From contig NZ_RPHB01000003.1 of NCBI RefSeq assembly GCF_019343195.1, positions 62,001-126,000 of the forward strand: 64,000 nucleotides of DNA. Reading direction: 5' to 3'. Positions 36,701-44,498 of this stretch are shown here, in pieces (the stretch's first letter is position 1; every line of letters starts with the position of its first letter). The position numbers were made by a program, and so were the translations under genes. This DNA comes from Arthrospiribacter ruber (GTDB lineage: Bacteria > Bacteroidota > Bacteroidia > Cytophagales > Cyclobacteriaceae). The notes under the pieces were generated by a model that saw only the letters and a list, made by a program, of their open reading frames with translations, was not told the DNA's origin and did not search any database.

Positions 36701-38557
36701 CTGCTGAATTTCCTTGATAGTAAGTTTGGTCTGATTGAGCAGGATAAAATGCTTGCTGAGGTCTTCTTCATCAAACAGTACAAAGCAGTCCGCTTCAATG
36801 TTTTCATCCCGGCCTGCACGGCCTGCTTCCTGTACATAGTTTTCCAGTGAATCTGAAATCTCATAATGAACCACAAGCCCCACATCCTTTTTGTCCACAC
36901 CCATACCAAATGCCGAAGTGGCGACCATGATGTTCACCTCTCCTGAAATGAAGGCATTCTGGTTTTCGGTCTTTTCCGCTTTATCCATTTTACCATGGTA
37001 GGCCCTTGCCTGAAAACCGTCTTTATTCAGCCTTTCTGCCAGTAAAAAAGCCCTACGCGTCCTGGAAACATAGATGATGCTGGGGCATTGTTTGGCCTCC
37101 AATAGGTCACGGAGAGCGGCATACTTCTCATCCTCTCTATTTCTTTCCACCACCTCAAATTTCAGATTTGTCCGGGATACCGTAGAGCGGAAAATTTCTA
37201 GGTTCAAGCCTAGCTTTTCCTGGAAATATTTTCGGATATCTTCAATTACTTTTTGTTTGGCAGTGGCCGTAAAGCAGGAAATGGGAATTGGATCTTGCAA
37301 TCTTTTCTTTTGCTCAAGTGAACGGATAAAATCTGCGATATACAGGTAATCAATCCTGAAGTCCTGTCCCCATGAAGAAAAACAATGTGCTTCATCGATG
37401 ACAAAGCGGTTAATTTTCCTGCCCAGCAATAAGCGTTCAATAGTATTGGAACGAAGTGACTCCGGAGAAATATAAAGCAGGGAAGCGGAACCATCTTCTA
37501 CTCTTTCAAAGGATTTAGCCCTTTCAATAGGGTCGAGGAGACCATTGATCGTGACTACTTCGGTGATGCCCATAGTTTCAAGATTATCCACTTGATCTTT
37601 CATAAGGGATTGTAAGGGGGAAATTACCACTGTAAGCGCCATTTCATTTCTTCCGGCCATCAGTGCGGGCAATTGGAAAGTGATGGATTTACCTCCACCT
37701 GTAGGGAAAATGGCCAATAAAGATTTACCGTCCATCGCAGCCTGTACAGCCTTTTCCTGCAAAGGCTCCCCACCGTATGACCGGAACCTATCAAAGCCAA
37801 AAATCTGCTGCAAACCCAAGTGGATATCATGCTTTTCATTACAATAAGTACAGCCTTGCAAACAAGGTCTGCCTCTCAAAAGGGTCAAAAGCCTGTCTGT
37901 GTCAGGGAATTGACGAAGAACCCAGGGCGGAGTAATGCTATTGCGGTCCCCACTGTGGATAAGTGATAAGGCATAGGCCAAAGAAAGAGGCTTTTCACCG
38001 ACCATTTTCTCCAGTTCCGAGTGAGAGCAGAGCAAACCTTTAAATTTTTCACGGACCAATTTCGCAGGCTTATCCACATTTTTTTTGAAATTCAGAAATT
38101 CAAAAAACCCCTTAAAAGCGTCGGTTTGATTCAATAGGGCATAAAAAATCTCCTGAATACCTTCATCCAAGGACCTGAAAGCACTTAGCTCATCAAAAAA
38201 CAGTGCTTTAGCTTTTAGGGCATCATTGAAAGGGTTATTGAGACTGTCAGATTGTAGTTTATCATCCTTGACCAAATGGTGATAGGGCTGTTTGGGAAAA
38301 AGCAGTGGTGATAGGTAAAGGGTATCGATGATATGGGGAAAAACAATTCCAATCTTTTCGAAATAAACGTTATCATGACCGAGTATATTATGGCCGCAGA
38401 AAAATGAGGAGTCTTTTATGAAATCCAGAAAATCACCCGTATTTCGGGAATGAAAGGTGTTTCCATCGGAATTGACTGCTCCAATATCCAATATCTTTCC
38501 ACTATTGGGTTCTACTTCAATATCGATGAAAGTGATCTTTTTATTCGACTCCTTCAT
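33716..38557 (-). CDS. DEDD exonuclease - RecQ helicase - UvrD helicase fusion
   Basis: 1613 residues with three modules. Residues 1-120: a DnaQ/DEDD-type 3'-5' exonuclease domain (FIDIEVE with D12 and E14; NILGHDNVY with D62; NNPFNDALKA with D112). About 230-250: a Cys cluster (CLQGCTYCNEKH). About 265-620: a RecQ-type DEAH helicase (Walker A FPTGGGKS near 287, VIDEAHCFSSWGQDFR near 388, SRTNLKFEVVERN), followed by a winged-helix-like region; no HRDC domain is visible. About 1060-1500: a second helicase of UvrD/PcrA type (AAGPGSGKTR near 1070, VIDEAQDMS near 1175, GDDDQNIYEFRG, TIHKAKGKEFDQ, LYVGMTRAK near 1465). The C-terminal 80 residues are a small beta domain. It presumably resolves or degrades recombination or stalled-fork DNA. 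Confidence 0.92.
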   Translation of the reverse strand: MKESNKKITFIDIEVEPNSGKILDIGAVNSDGNTFHSRNTGDFLDFIKDSSFFCGHNILGHDNVYFEKIGIVFPHIIDTLYLSPLLFPKQPYHHLVKDDKLQSDSLNNPFNDALKAKALFFDELSAFRSLDEGIQEIFYALLNQTDAFKGFFEFLNFKKNVDKPAKLVREKFKGLLCSHSELEKMVGEKPLSLAYALSLIHSGDRNSITPPWVLRQFPDTDRLLTLLRGRPCLQGCTYCNEKHDIHLGLQQIFGFDRFRSYGGEPLQEKAVQAAMDGKSLLAIFPTGGGKSITFQLPALMAGRNEMALTVVISPLQSLMKDQVDNLETMGITEVVTINGLLDPIERAKSFERVEDGSASLLYISPESLRSNTIERLLLGRKINRFVIDEAHCFSSWGQDFRIDYLYIADFIRSLEQKKRLQDPIPISCFTATAKQKVIEDIRKYFQEKLGLNLEIFRSTVSRTNLKFEVVERNREDEKYAALRDLLEAKQCPSIIYVSRTRRAFLLAERLNKDGFQARAYHGKMDKAEKTENQNAFISGEVNIMVATSAFGMGVDKKDVGLVVHYEISDSLENYVQEAGRAGRDENIEADCFVLFDEEDLSKHFILLNQTKLTIKEIQQVWKAIKELTRYRKQVSNSALEIARKAGWDDSIMDLETRVTTAIAALEDAGYLKRGQNMPKIFASSIQTKTAQEAISKIELSTMFSEKQKEKAVRIIKKLFSSKSRKKAKDEEAEARVDYIADHLGMVREDVIEIIQLLREEKILADAKDLKAFVRKSENINRSLEIVDSFGRLENFLLPLLSQKAEVYNLKALNDAAELEGLQGVTPALIRSVFNYWSIKNWVDKRFSKTSKNHVELKLNLPLEELKEKFHQRHEIAKFIIHYLFEHADSPDNDLPLFSGEMSVDFSVQELKEGFGASSSLFVKNCTSAEVEDALFYLSRIESLKIEGGFLVLYNRLTVERTIEDTRSRYKQEDYQKLEKFYENKVQQIHIVGEYAKKMIADYQDALRFVEDYFQMNYSAFLNKYFKGERQKEISQNITPAKFKQLFGELSPAQLKIIKDKDSKYIVVAAGPGSGKTRILVHKLAALLLMEDVKQEQLLMLTFSRAAATEFKKRLMDLIGNAALYLDIKTFHSYCFDLLGKMGTLEKSDEIIAQATKLIRENKAEIKEITKTVLVIDEAQDMSAEEYALVEALMDQNEEMRVIAVGDDDQNIYEFRGSSSQYLERFITEKKAVKYELVENFRSKSNLVDFSNQWVETIAQRLKHTPIMAKDQSPGELRLTKHIGDFMVRPLVDEVLSTDLNGTVGVLTKTNEEAHKIVSLLIQNGLPASLVQSNDLFNLLNLYEVRIFFKALKLQPGEYTILEEKWNYAKEVLIKEFGHSTHFDWVSNMLEDFEKIYPKVRFKSDLETFILESRIEDFYRLSSESILVSTIHKAKGKEFDQVFLMLQQKQIREEKEKRLLYVGMTRAKSLLSIHYQGQYLDTLKVNQMKFKEESNLFEDTDTLIMQLLHKDIFLSFFHSRQREVSRLRPGEKLRFNGQDCLNAQGQPILRFSFAFQKTIEQLAMRNYLLKSVKVNWMVYWTDSDTGKEALVVLPEVVFGKSEVSGDTDLDKRNL

Positions 38558-38645
38558 TTTTGGTGATTTAAAACAGCATTAAAATGCAGGCATTCCACAC
38601 AATAATATTTAATTTAGTTGATACTTTAACCTTATCCATTCAGGT

Positions 38646-39650
38646 ATGCATAAATTTTCATTTTGTATCACCATCATACTGATCTTTCTTATGTCTTGTA
38701 CTTTTACTCCCACCAAAGAAAATGCCTTTATAGAAATCTTTGATGACAGGGCCTTGGAACTGATTGATCCTGAAACGCCTTTGATCATTCTGGCTGAGGG
38801 GCATGACTGGACCGAAGGGCCACTGTGGTGGGAAGCCGAACAGGCATTGCTATACACAGACATTCCCCAAAACTCCATTTTCAAAGTGGACATGCAAGGA
38901 AATAAAAGCCTGTACCTCAAACCATCCGGATATACCGGGGATACCGATCGGGGAGGCGAAGTGGGTGCAAATGGGTTGGTATTCTCACCCGAAGGACGCT
39001 TGGTCATGTGCCAACATGGGGACCGTAGGATGGCCTATATGGACAGCCCCTTGGATGAGCCCAAAGCTTCATTTGTGACATTGGCAGACCGCTATGAGGG
39101 AAAACGGCTCAATAGCCCCAATGATGTGGTTTATGATGCTATGGGTAGAATGTATTTCAGTGACCCTCCATATGGATTGGAAAAAAACATGGACGATCCT
39201 GCCAAGGAGCTGGATTTTCAGGGATTGTATGTACTGAGAAATTCGGGTGAACTGCAGCTTCTTGACCGGCTTACAAGACCCAATGGACTGGCCTTCAGCC
39301 CGGATCAGAGCTTGTTGTACGTGGCAAATTCCGATCCCGATCTGGCCGTGTGGTATGTGTATGAGGTGGATATGGATGGAAATCTCAACAGTAGAAACCT
39401 GTTTTTTGATGCCACTGACAAAGTAGGTCGGGATGGGTACAAGGGCTTGCCTGATGGCATGAAAGTGCATACCTCCGGTGTGATCTTTGCCACAGGTCCC
39501 GGAGGAGTCTGGGTTTTTAGCCCAGAAGGAGAGGCCTTAGCCAGAATTCATACCGGGGAGGCCACCTCCAATTGTGCTTTTTCTACTGACGAAAAGACCT
39601 TGTTTATGACAGCGGACAGTTACGTGCTGAAGATGGATCTAAAGTTATAA
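38646..39650 (+). CDS. SMP-30/gluconolactonase-like lipoprotein
   Basis: 334 residues. Lipoprotein signal with lipobox LMSC (Cys18). The rest is a six-bladed beta-propeller of the SMP-30/gluconolactonase/LRE family: EGPLWWEAEQALLYTDIP, GGEVGANGLVFSPEGRL, LNSPNDVVYDAMGRMYFSDPPYG, RPNGLAFSPD and LPDGMKVHTSGVIFATG. The metal-binding Glu, Asn and Asp of the family sit in these segments. It hydrolyses a sugar lactone, probably outside the cytoplasm. It converges on the GMC oxidoreductase gene and shares the palindrome TTATAA (39645-39650) as both stop codons. A GMC oxidase or dehydrogenase can produce the lactone that such an enzyme opens. Confidence 0.88.
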   Translation: MHKFSFCITIILIFLMSCTFTPTKENAFIEIFDDRALELIDPETPLIILAEGHDWTEGPLWWEAEQALLYTDIPQNSIFKVDMQGNKSLYLKPSGYTGDTDRGGEVGANGLVFSPEGRLVMCQHGDRRMAYMDSPLDEPKASFVTLADRYEGKRLNSPNDVVYDAMGRMYFSDPPYGLEKNMDDPAKELDFQGLYVLRNSGELQLLDRLTRPNGLAFSPDQSLLYVANSDPDLAVWYVYEVDMDGNLNSRNLFFDATDKVGRDGYKGLPDGMKVHTSGVIFATGPGGVWVFSPEGEALARIHTGEATSNCAFSTDEKTLFMTADSYVLKMDLKL

Positions 39651-41348
39651 GTTCTTCATGGCATGGTGCGCCGCCCTGGCAGCGAAGGCCATGTACGTCA
39701 ATGATGGGTTCTGTGTAGCTGTGGAAGTCATGCTAGCCCCGTCTGTAACATATACGTTTGGCACGCTATGTAGCTGATTATCTCCATTCAGCAAGGAAGT
39801 CGCTGGGTCTTTACCCATTCTCACGCCTCCCATTTCGTGAATATCAAGCCCAGGTGCACGGTGGTCATCCCTGGTTCTGATATTGACAAATCCTGCTTTT
39901 TCAAACATTTCAGAAGTCTGCTCCAAATAATCTTTGATCATCTTTTCGTCATTGTCATCATAGTCCACGTTGATTTTGAGCTGAGGTATGCCCCATTCAT
40001 CCTTAAGACTGTTGTCCAAAGCCACATAATTGGACTCTTTTGGGATGGTTTCGCCCATCATGTGTGAGCCTATTCTCCACGGCCCCCATTTGTCGGGGTT
40101 GAGTATATTTTCCTTTAATTCCATCCCAATACCATTTTGATCGGCATAAGGTCCTCTATTGGCACTGAAGCCTGCTGCGTAACCTCTGAGAAAGTCGGTT
40201 TCCTGCTTTTCAAGATTCCTGAACCTTGGGAAATATCCCGAAGTCGGTCGGCCTCCCTCAGTGGTGTATTCCAAATGTCCTTCATAATCCGCCGATACTC
40301 CGGCCCTATAGTTGTGGAAAGCCACATATTTGCCCAACAAGCCATTGTCATTGCCAAGTCCGTTTGGAAACCTGTTGGAAGTGGAATTCAACAGGATCAG
40401 GTTGGTATTCAGGGCTGCGGCATTGACAAAAATCACATCTGCATAAAACTCCTCCATCTCTTTGCTCAATCGGTCTATGACCCTTACACCTGTGGCTTTT
40501 CCTTTTTCTTCATCATAAATGATAGAATGGACTAAAGAATCCGGTCTGAGGGTAAGGTTACCGGTCTTTTCGGCCCAAGGAAGTGTGGAGGCATTGGCAG
40601 AAAAATACCCTCCAAATGGACATCCCCTCTGGCATAAGTTCCTGCTTTGGCACTTTGCCCGTCCCTGCTGGGCGTAGTAATCAAAATTACCGTTGATATG
40701 GGCACAGCGGGCCAAAATCATGTGTCTGCTGTCACCATAGTGTTTTTTGAGCTGATGCTGAAAGTGCTTTTCCACTACATTGAGCGGATAGCCGGGCAGA
40801 AACTCCCCGTCAGGCAATTGCGGAAGTCCATCTTTGTTGCCCGATACCCCGGCAAATTTTTCCACATGGCTGTACCAAGGGGCCAGGTCTTTGTACCGAA
40901 TAGGCCAATCCACCGCAAAACCATCTCTGGCAGGTCCATCAAAGTCAAAATCAGACCATCGCTGCACCTGTCTTGCCCAAAGCAAGGACTTGCCTCCCAC
41001 CTGATAGCCACGTATCCAGTCAAAGGGCTTTTCCTGAACGTATGGATGCTCTTTGTCTTTCACAAAAAAATGCTGGGCATCTTCCCGGAAAGCATAACAC
41101 CTGCTCACTACGGGATTTTCTTTCCTGACTTCTTCTGTGATCTGCCCTCTGTGCTCAAATTCATAAGGCAGCATATTCGTGGTAGGGTAATCTTTGATAT
41201 GCTTGACATCCTTTCCTCTTTCCAGTACGAGGGTCTTCACCCCGTGTTCGCACAGTTCTTTCGCTGCCCAACTGCCACTGATTCCCGAACCGATCACTAT
41301 GGCCTGATAAGTACGGTCCTGCTTTGCGTCTATATTGAAATTAGCCAT
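39645..41348 (-). CDS. GMC family oxidoreductase (large subunit of sugar dehydrogenase)
   Basis: 567 residues. FAD-dependent glucose-methanol-choline oxidoreductase. N-terminal dinucleotide fold AIVIGSGISGSWAAKEL (about 17-33) with LVLERG; substrate and flavin segments include CQRGCPFGGYFS; the C-terminal GMC domain has HEMGGVRMG and NPSLTYMAFAARAA. It has no signal of its own and starts 8 bp inside the end of the subunit-3-like gene, whose Tat-like signal could carry both across the membrane as a complex. Characterised relatives with this partner oxidise sugars (gluconate 2-dehydrogenase, glucoside 3-dehydrogenase); the substrate here is not deducible. Confidence 0.9.
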   Translation of the reverse strand: MANFNIDAKQDRTYQAIVIGSGISGSWAAKELCEHGVKTLVLERGKDVKHIKDYPTTNMLPYEFEHRGQITEEVRKENPVVSRCYAFREDAQHFFVKDKEHPYVQEKPFDWIRGYQVGGKSLLWARQVQRWSDFDFDGPARDGFAVDWPIRYKDLAPWYSHVEKFAGVSGNKDGLPQLPDGEFLPGYPLNVVEKHFQHQLKKHYGDSRHMILARCAHINGNFDYYAQQGRAKCQSRNLCQRGCPFGGYFSANASTLPWAEKTGNLTLRPDSLVHSIIYDEEKGKATGVRVIDRLSKEMEEFYADVIFVNAAALNTNLILLNSTSNRFPNGLGNDNGLLGKYVAFHNYRAGVSADYEGHLEYTTEGGRPTSGYFPRFRNLEKQETDFLRGYAAGFSANRGPYADQNGIGMELKENILNPDKWGPWRIGSHMMGETIPKESNYVALDNSLKDEWGIPQLKINVDYDDNDEKMIKDYLEQTSEMFEKAGFVNIRTRDDHRAPGLDIHEMGGVRMGKDPATSLLNGDNQLHSVPNVYVTDGASMTSTATQNPSLTYMAFAARAAHHAMKNL

Positions 41349-41895
41349 TGATTTTTTCTGAGTTTAATGATGAGATCAACACTTCTCCCTGATAGTCTCC
41401 AGGAATGAGTGAGTAGGGTTTGATTTCTGTCTGAATGTATTCAGATAATAGGAAGCCCTGAACGGTGAATCTTTTGGTGGTACCTAAAAAAGCCCTTAGC
41501 TCATTTTTGTCTTCCGACTCTTCCTGAAGCCCTGTCAGGACCACTTCCTCCCTTTGCTTGTTGTCCAATTCTCCGAAGGCTGATCCGGATTTGCTTTTTG
41601 CATAATCTTCAAATCCATTGAAGCCATTCATAAATGACTTTTGGGCATTTTCATCCAGGCAGTCATTGACCATGACCAGAATAAAGTCCGGCACCTCAAG
41701 GTCTGCTGCTCCTTTGATTTCTCCGGGAGGGATGATGGTATCGGCAATTTTTGCCAATAGAGACTTCATGGAAGGGGTGACCTTGAGCCTGTCATATGCC
41801 TCGAGAATATCCTCTTGGGAAAAATCACATGAAGGTACCAATACAAGTCCGCCTGTCACCAAAGCCAGACTTCGTAGTGCGTCTCTTCTATTCAT
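41341..41895 (-). CDS. Gluconate 2-dehydrogenase subunit 3-like protein
   Basis: 184 residues. N-terminus MNRRDALRSLALVTGG is a twin-arginine signal, followed by LVPSC, a possible lipobox. The body matches the small helical gamma subunit (gluconate 2-dehydrogenase subunit 3 family) with LAKIADTIIPPGEIKGA. It normally escorts and anchors a GMC-family catalytic subunit, which is the next gene and overlaps it by 8 bp (41341-41348). A cytochrome c third subunit is absent from the neighbourhood. Confidence 0.88.
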   Translation of the reverse strand: MNRRDALRSLALVTGGLVLVPSCDFSQEDILEAYDRLKVTPSMKSLLAKIADTIIPPGEIKGAADLEVPDFILVMVNDCLDENAQKSFMNGFNGFEDYAKSKSGSAFGELDNKQREEVVLTGLQEESEDKNELRAFLGTTKRFTVQGFLLSEYIQTEIKPYSLIPGDYQGEVLISSLNSEKING

Positions 41896-42044
41896 GGGTG
41901 TATTGTTAATGGTTTGAGTAATATTGGTTTTCCGGTATACTTATCCAGAAAACTTTACAGCGGAAAAAGGTACTAGGTTAATTTCAAAATTCATAAAACA
42001 ATTATTTGCTTGGTGAAAAAATAGGGTTCGAATAGGGAGGAAGA

Positions 42045-42185
42045 AAGGGTTCACGCTAAGGCGCCAAGTATCGCAGAGGAGAAAAAGGTACCAAGTACAA
42101 AGTACGAAGAACCAAGAAGGGTTTGAGTGTGGTCAAGGCCTCGTAAATCGTCAATCGTACTTCGTAAATCAATGATATGAAATAG
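42045..42185. repeat. Repeat cluster 5 upstream of sheath gene
   Basis: A short cluster in the 414 bp divergent space: TTCACGCTAAGGCGCC, AAAAAGGTACCAAGTACAAAGTACG, AACCAAGAAGGG, AAGGCCTCGTAAATCG and GTACTTCGTAAATC. The modules are reverse-oriented relative to clusters 2-4. The remaining sequence on either side (41896-42040 and 42186-42309) must hold the promoters of the flanking genes, but I see no exact consensus element. Confidence 0.8.
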
Positions 42186-42309
42186 GACAGATGGCGATGG
42201 ACCCTCGACTTTTCACCCAATAACCCCCTCAATACCTGGCAAAGCAACTCTTTTTTATCCCTTCTATAAAATCCTTAACTTTATTCAACCCTAACAAACC
42301 TTTGCTGCT

Positions 42310-43710
42310 ATGACCAAACCGAATCCCTTTTTTAAAAATTTCAGAAGCCCTGGGGTCTATGTAGAAGAGGTTTCCTTGGCCCCTACCCATATTGCAGAAG
42401 TAGAAACAGCCATACCTGCATTTATTGGATACACACAGTGCTCCGGGGAAAATTCAGGAATTGACCTGACTGGGGTTCCAAAAATGATCTCCTCTCTTCA
42501 AGAATACAGCACATTTTTCGGATCAGCCGGACAGGAACAAGGTATTTCCCTTGAAATCAATTTGAATACTACCCCTACTTTTCATGCACTGGTGAACAAG
42601 CCCAATGCATGCCTGCTATATTACGGAATCCAGTCCTTTTTTGAAAATGGAGGAAAAAATTGCTTTATAGTTTCTATAGGGAAAACCGGGGGCAATGCGA
42701 AGTTAGGAGACTACCTGAGTGGACTGGAAGAAAGTCGCAAGGAAAAAAGGATATCACTTCTATCCTTTCCGGATGCTGCCGGCCTTTTGGGAAAAAGTGC
42801 TAATTACCAACTTTTGGCAAAGGCAACAGCGCAATGTGCCGAATTGCGTACTCGCTTTTTGTTGGTAGATGTTCCCAGAGAAGACACGACCTGCCTGGAT
42901 ATGTTGACAGATTTCAGAAATGGGATATTGCAAAGCAATGGGTTGAGCTTTTCTGCTGCGTATTTCCCTCATATCATTAGTAAGTTGAATTATGCTTTTC
43001 AACCATCTGAAGTTGCTGTTTCACTAATTGATGAAAGCGGTAAAAAACAAAATTTGACTTTAGCTGAGCTTCTTAGGCAAAATCCAAGACATTTTAGAAC
43101 TGCGATAGTAGAAATTGGGAAATTGAGACCCATACTTCCTCCCTCTACTTTTGTAGCAGGGGTATTTGCTGATATGGATGCCCGTCAGGGAGTTTGGAAA
43201 GCTCCAGCCAACGTTTCCCTTCAGGGAATTAAAAGCTTGACTTCAGCCATTTCACAGAGTGAACAGCAACATTTCAATGTGGACATTTTAAATGGGAAAT
43301 CAGTAAATGTGATCAGAGAGTTTCCAGGAAGAGGTTTCTTGCTTTGGGGCGCCAGGACATTGGCGGGCAATGACAACGAGTGGAGGTTTGTTCCTGTACG
43401 TCGCTTGGCAATTATGGTAGAAAGCTCCGTGAAGGAGGCCTTGGAAAAAGTGGTTTTCGAGCCAAACAACCCCAATACATGGACCAAGGTCAGGGTAATG
43501 ACAGAAAATTTTTTGCAGATGTTATGGAGAAAAGGTGCGCTTCAGGGGAGTACTATAGAAAATGCTTTTTACGTAAGGTGCGGCTTAGGCCATACCATGA
43601 ATCAGCAGGATGTATCTGAGGGAAGGCTAGTGCTAGAATTTGGAATCTCCATGATGAGGCCTTCTGAATTTACAGTTTTTAGGCTTATTCAGAATTTGCA
43701 AAGTAGCTAA
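42310..43710 (+). CDS. Contractile tail sheath protein, lone gene (eCIS/phage-tail type)
   Basis: 466 residues. N-terminus SPGVYVEEVSLAPTHIAEVETAIPAFIGYT is the hallmark of sheath proteins of contractile tails and extracellular contractile injection systems; the subtilisin-like insert domain spans the middle (YYGIQSFFENGGKNCFIVSIG). The C-terminal sheath domain ends in FYVRCGLGHTMNQQDVSEGRLVLEFGISMMRPSEFTVFRLIQ, which is the handshake region. Length and both domains look complete, so it is not an obvious fragment. No tube, baseplate, LysM or AAA+ gene lies within the window; repeat clusters border it on both sides. Either an isolated remnant or a sheath used with parts encoded elsewhere. Confidence 0.88.
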   Translation: MTKPNPFFKNFRSPGVYVEEVSLAPTHIAEVETAIPAFIGYTQCSGENSGIDLTGVPKMISSLQEYSTFFGSAGQEQGISLEINLNTTPTFHALVNKPNACLLYYGIQSFFENGGKNCFIVSIGKTGGNAKLGDYLSGLEESRKEKRISLLSFPDAAGLLGKSANYQLLAKATAQCAELRTRFLLVDVPREDTTCLDMLTDFRNGILQSNGLSFSAAYFPHIISKLNYAFQPSEVAVSLIDESGKKQNLTLAELLRQNPRHFRTAIVEIGKLRPILPPSTFVAGVFADMDARQGVWKAPANVSLQGIKSLTSAISQSEQQHFNVDILNGKSVNVIREFPGRGFLLWGARTLAGNDNEWRFVPVRRLAIMVESSVKEALEKVVFEPNNPNTWTKVRVMTENFLQMLWRKGALQGSTIENAFYVRCGLGHTMNQQDVSEGRLVLEFGISMMRPSEFTVFRLIQNLQSS

Positions 43711-43734
43711 GCTTGCCCAGATTTTTTATGGGAG

Positions 43735-44165
43735 GATGAAAGAGAGGAAAAAGGTACCAAGTACAAAGGACGAAGAACCAAGAGGGGTTGGAGTATGGAA
43801 AAGGCTTTTCCTTGTCACCCCGACGAAGGAGGGGTCTGTTCATGATAGGCAAAATGGATTTTTCACTTCGTTCAAAATGACAAGGATAAGTCATCTTGGT
43901 GTCTTAGTGCCTTCGTGGTATTAAAGGTTCGCGCCTAACCTGTCCCGAAAATCGGGAGGCGCAAAGGCGCCAGAAATAAGGTTATAGTATGGGAAAGGCC
44001 TCGTAATTCGTCAATCGTACTTCGTAAATAAAAGACGTGAGATACGAGATATGAGAAAGGTACCAAGTACGAAGAACCGAGAGAGGCTGGAATATAAATT
44101 AGGCCTCGTAAATCGTACTTCGTAAATCACAAATGGAAACAGGCCTGTAACATTGGACTGAGGTC
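43735..44165. repeat. Repeat cluster 6 downstream of sheath gene
   Basis: Modules in reverse orientation: AAGGTACCAAGTACAAAGGACG, GTTGGAGTATGG, CCCCGACGAAGGAGGGGTCT, TTTTTCACTTCGTTCAAAAT, AAGTCATCTTGGTGTCTTAG, then a nested hairpin (CCTGTCCCGA AAA TCGGGA) inside a GGCGC block at 43935-43970, and two GTACTTCGTAAAT blocks. The hairpin appears to have inserted into the GCGCC module. No gene. Confidence 0.85.
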
Positions 44166-44179
44166 TGTGGACCTAAGTA

Positions 44180-44444
44180 GGGCTTGCTGAAAAAGTCTCA
44201 GGTATGCCAGATTCAAAGCGGGCGAATGAAGATGTATGCTTATACTTCGAGTGAGCCCAATGAAGAAGATGGTATGCCTGAGGCTAGCCTTAAAATTTCG
44301 AATTTTAAAATTTTATGGAGCACGGAAATCAAGCTATAACATTTAAATAAGCGTGCACCTGCTTAAAAAGAAAATACCTGACAATCGGGGTATTCATCAA
44401 AATTTAAAGCATTTATTCTCCAGTTGGCGTTTTTCAGCACGCCC
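44180..44444. mobile_element. 265 bp MITE with terminal inverted repeats and 6 bp target duplication
   Basis: Left end GGGCTTGCTGAAAAAGTC (44180-44197) and right end, read inward, GGGCGTGCTGAAAAACGC (44444-44427) match at 15 of 18 positions. The direct repeat TAAGTA flanks the element (44174-44179 and 44445-44450). It has no coding capacity. A subterminal 12 bp stem (CTCAGGTATGCC with GGTATGCCTGAG, two G-T pairs) could fold in RNA. It fits a non-autonomous relative of a DDE insertion sequence; the family is not identifiable by eye. Confidence 0.75.
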
Positions 44445-44498
44445 TAAGTAAGCATAATCTTCAATAACCCTTACATCATTGCGACTTCCTAAGAAACC

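Noticed and set aside
40647-41351. 234-codon frame antisense to the GMC oxidoreductase
   Set aside because: Shadow of a well-supported gene; no domain, no signal and no promoter.
42310-43710. Prophage or T6SS locus suggested by the sheath gene
   Set aside because: No integrase, capsid, terminase, tube, baseplate or ATPase gene lies in the flanks; only the sheath itself can be supported.
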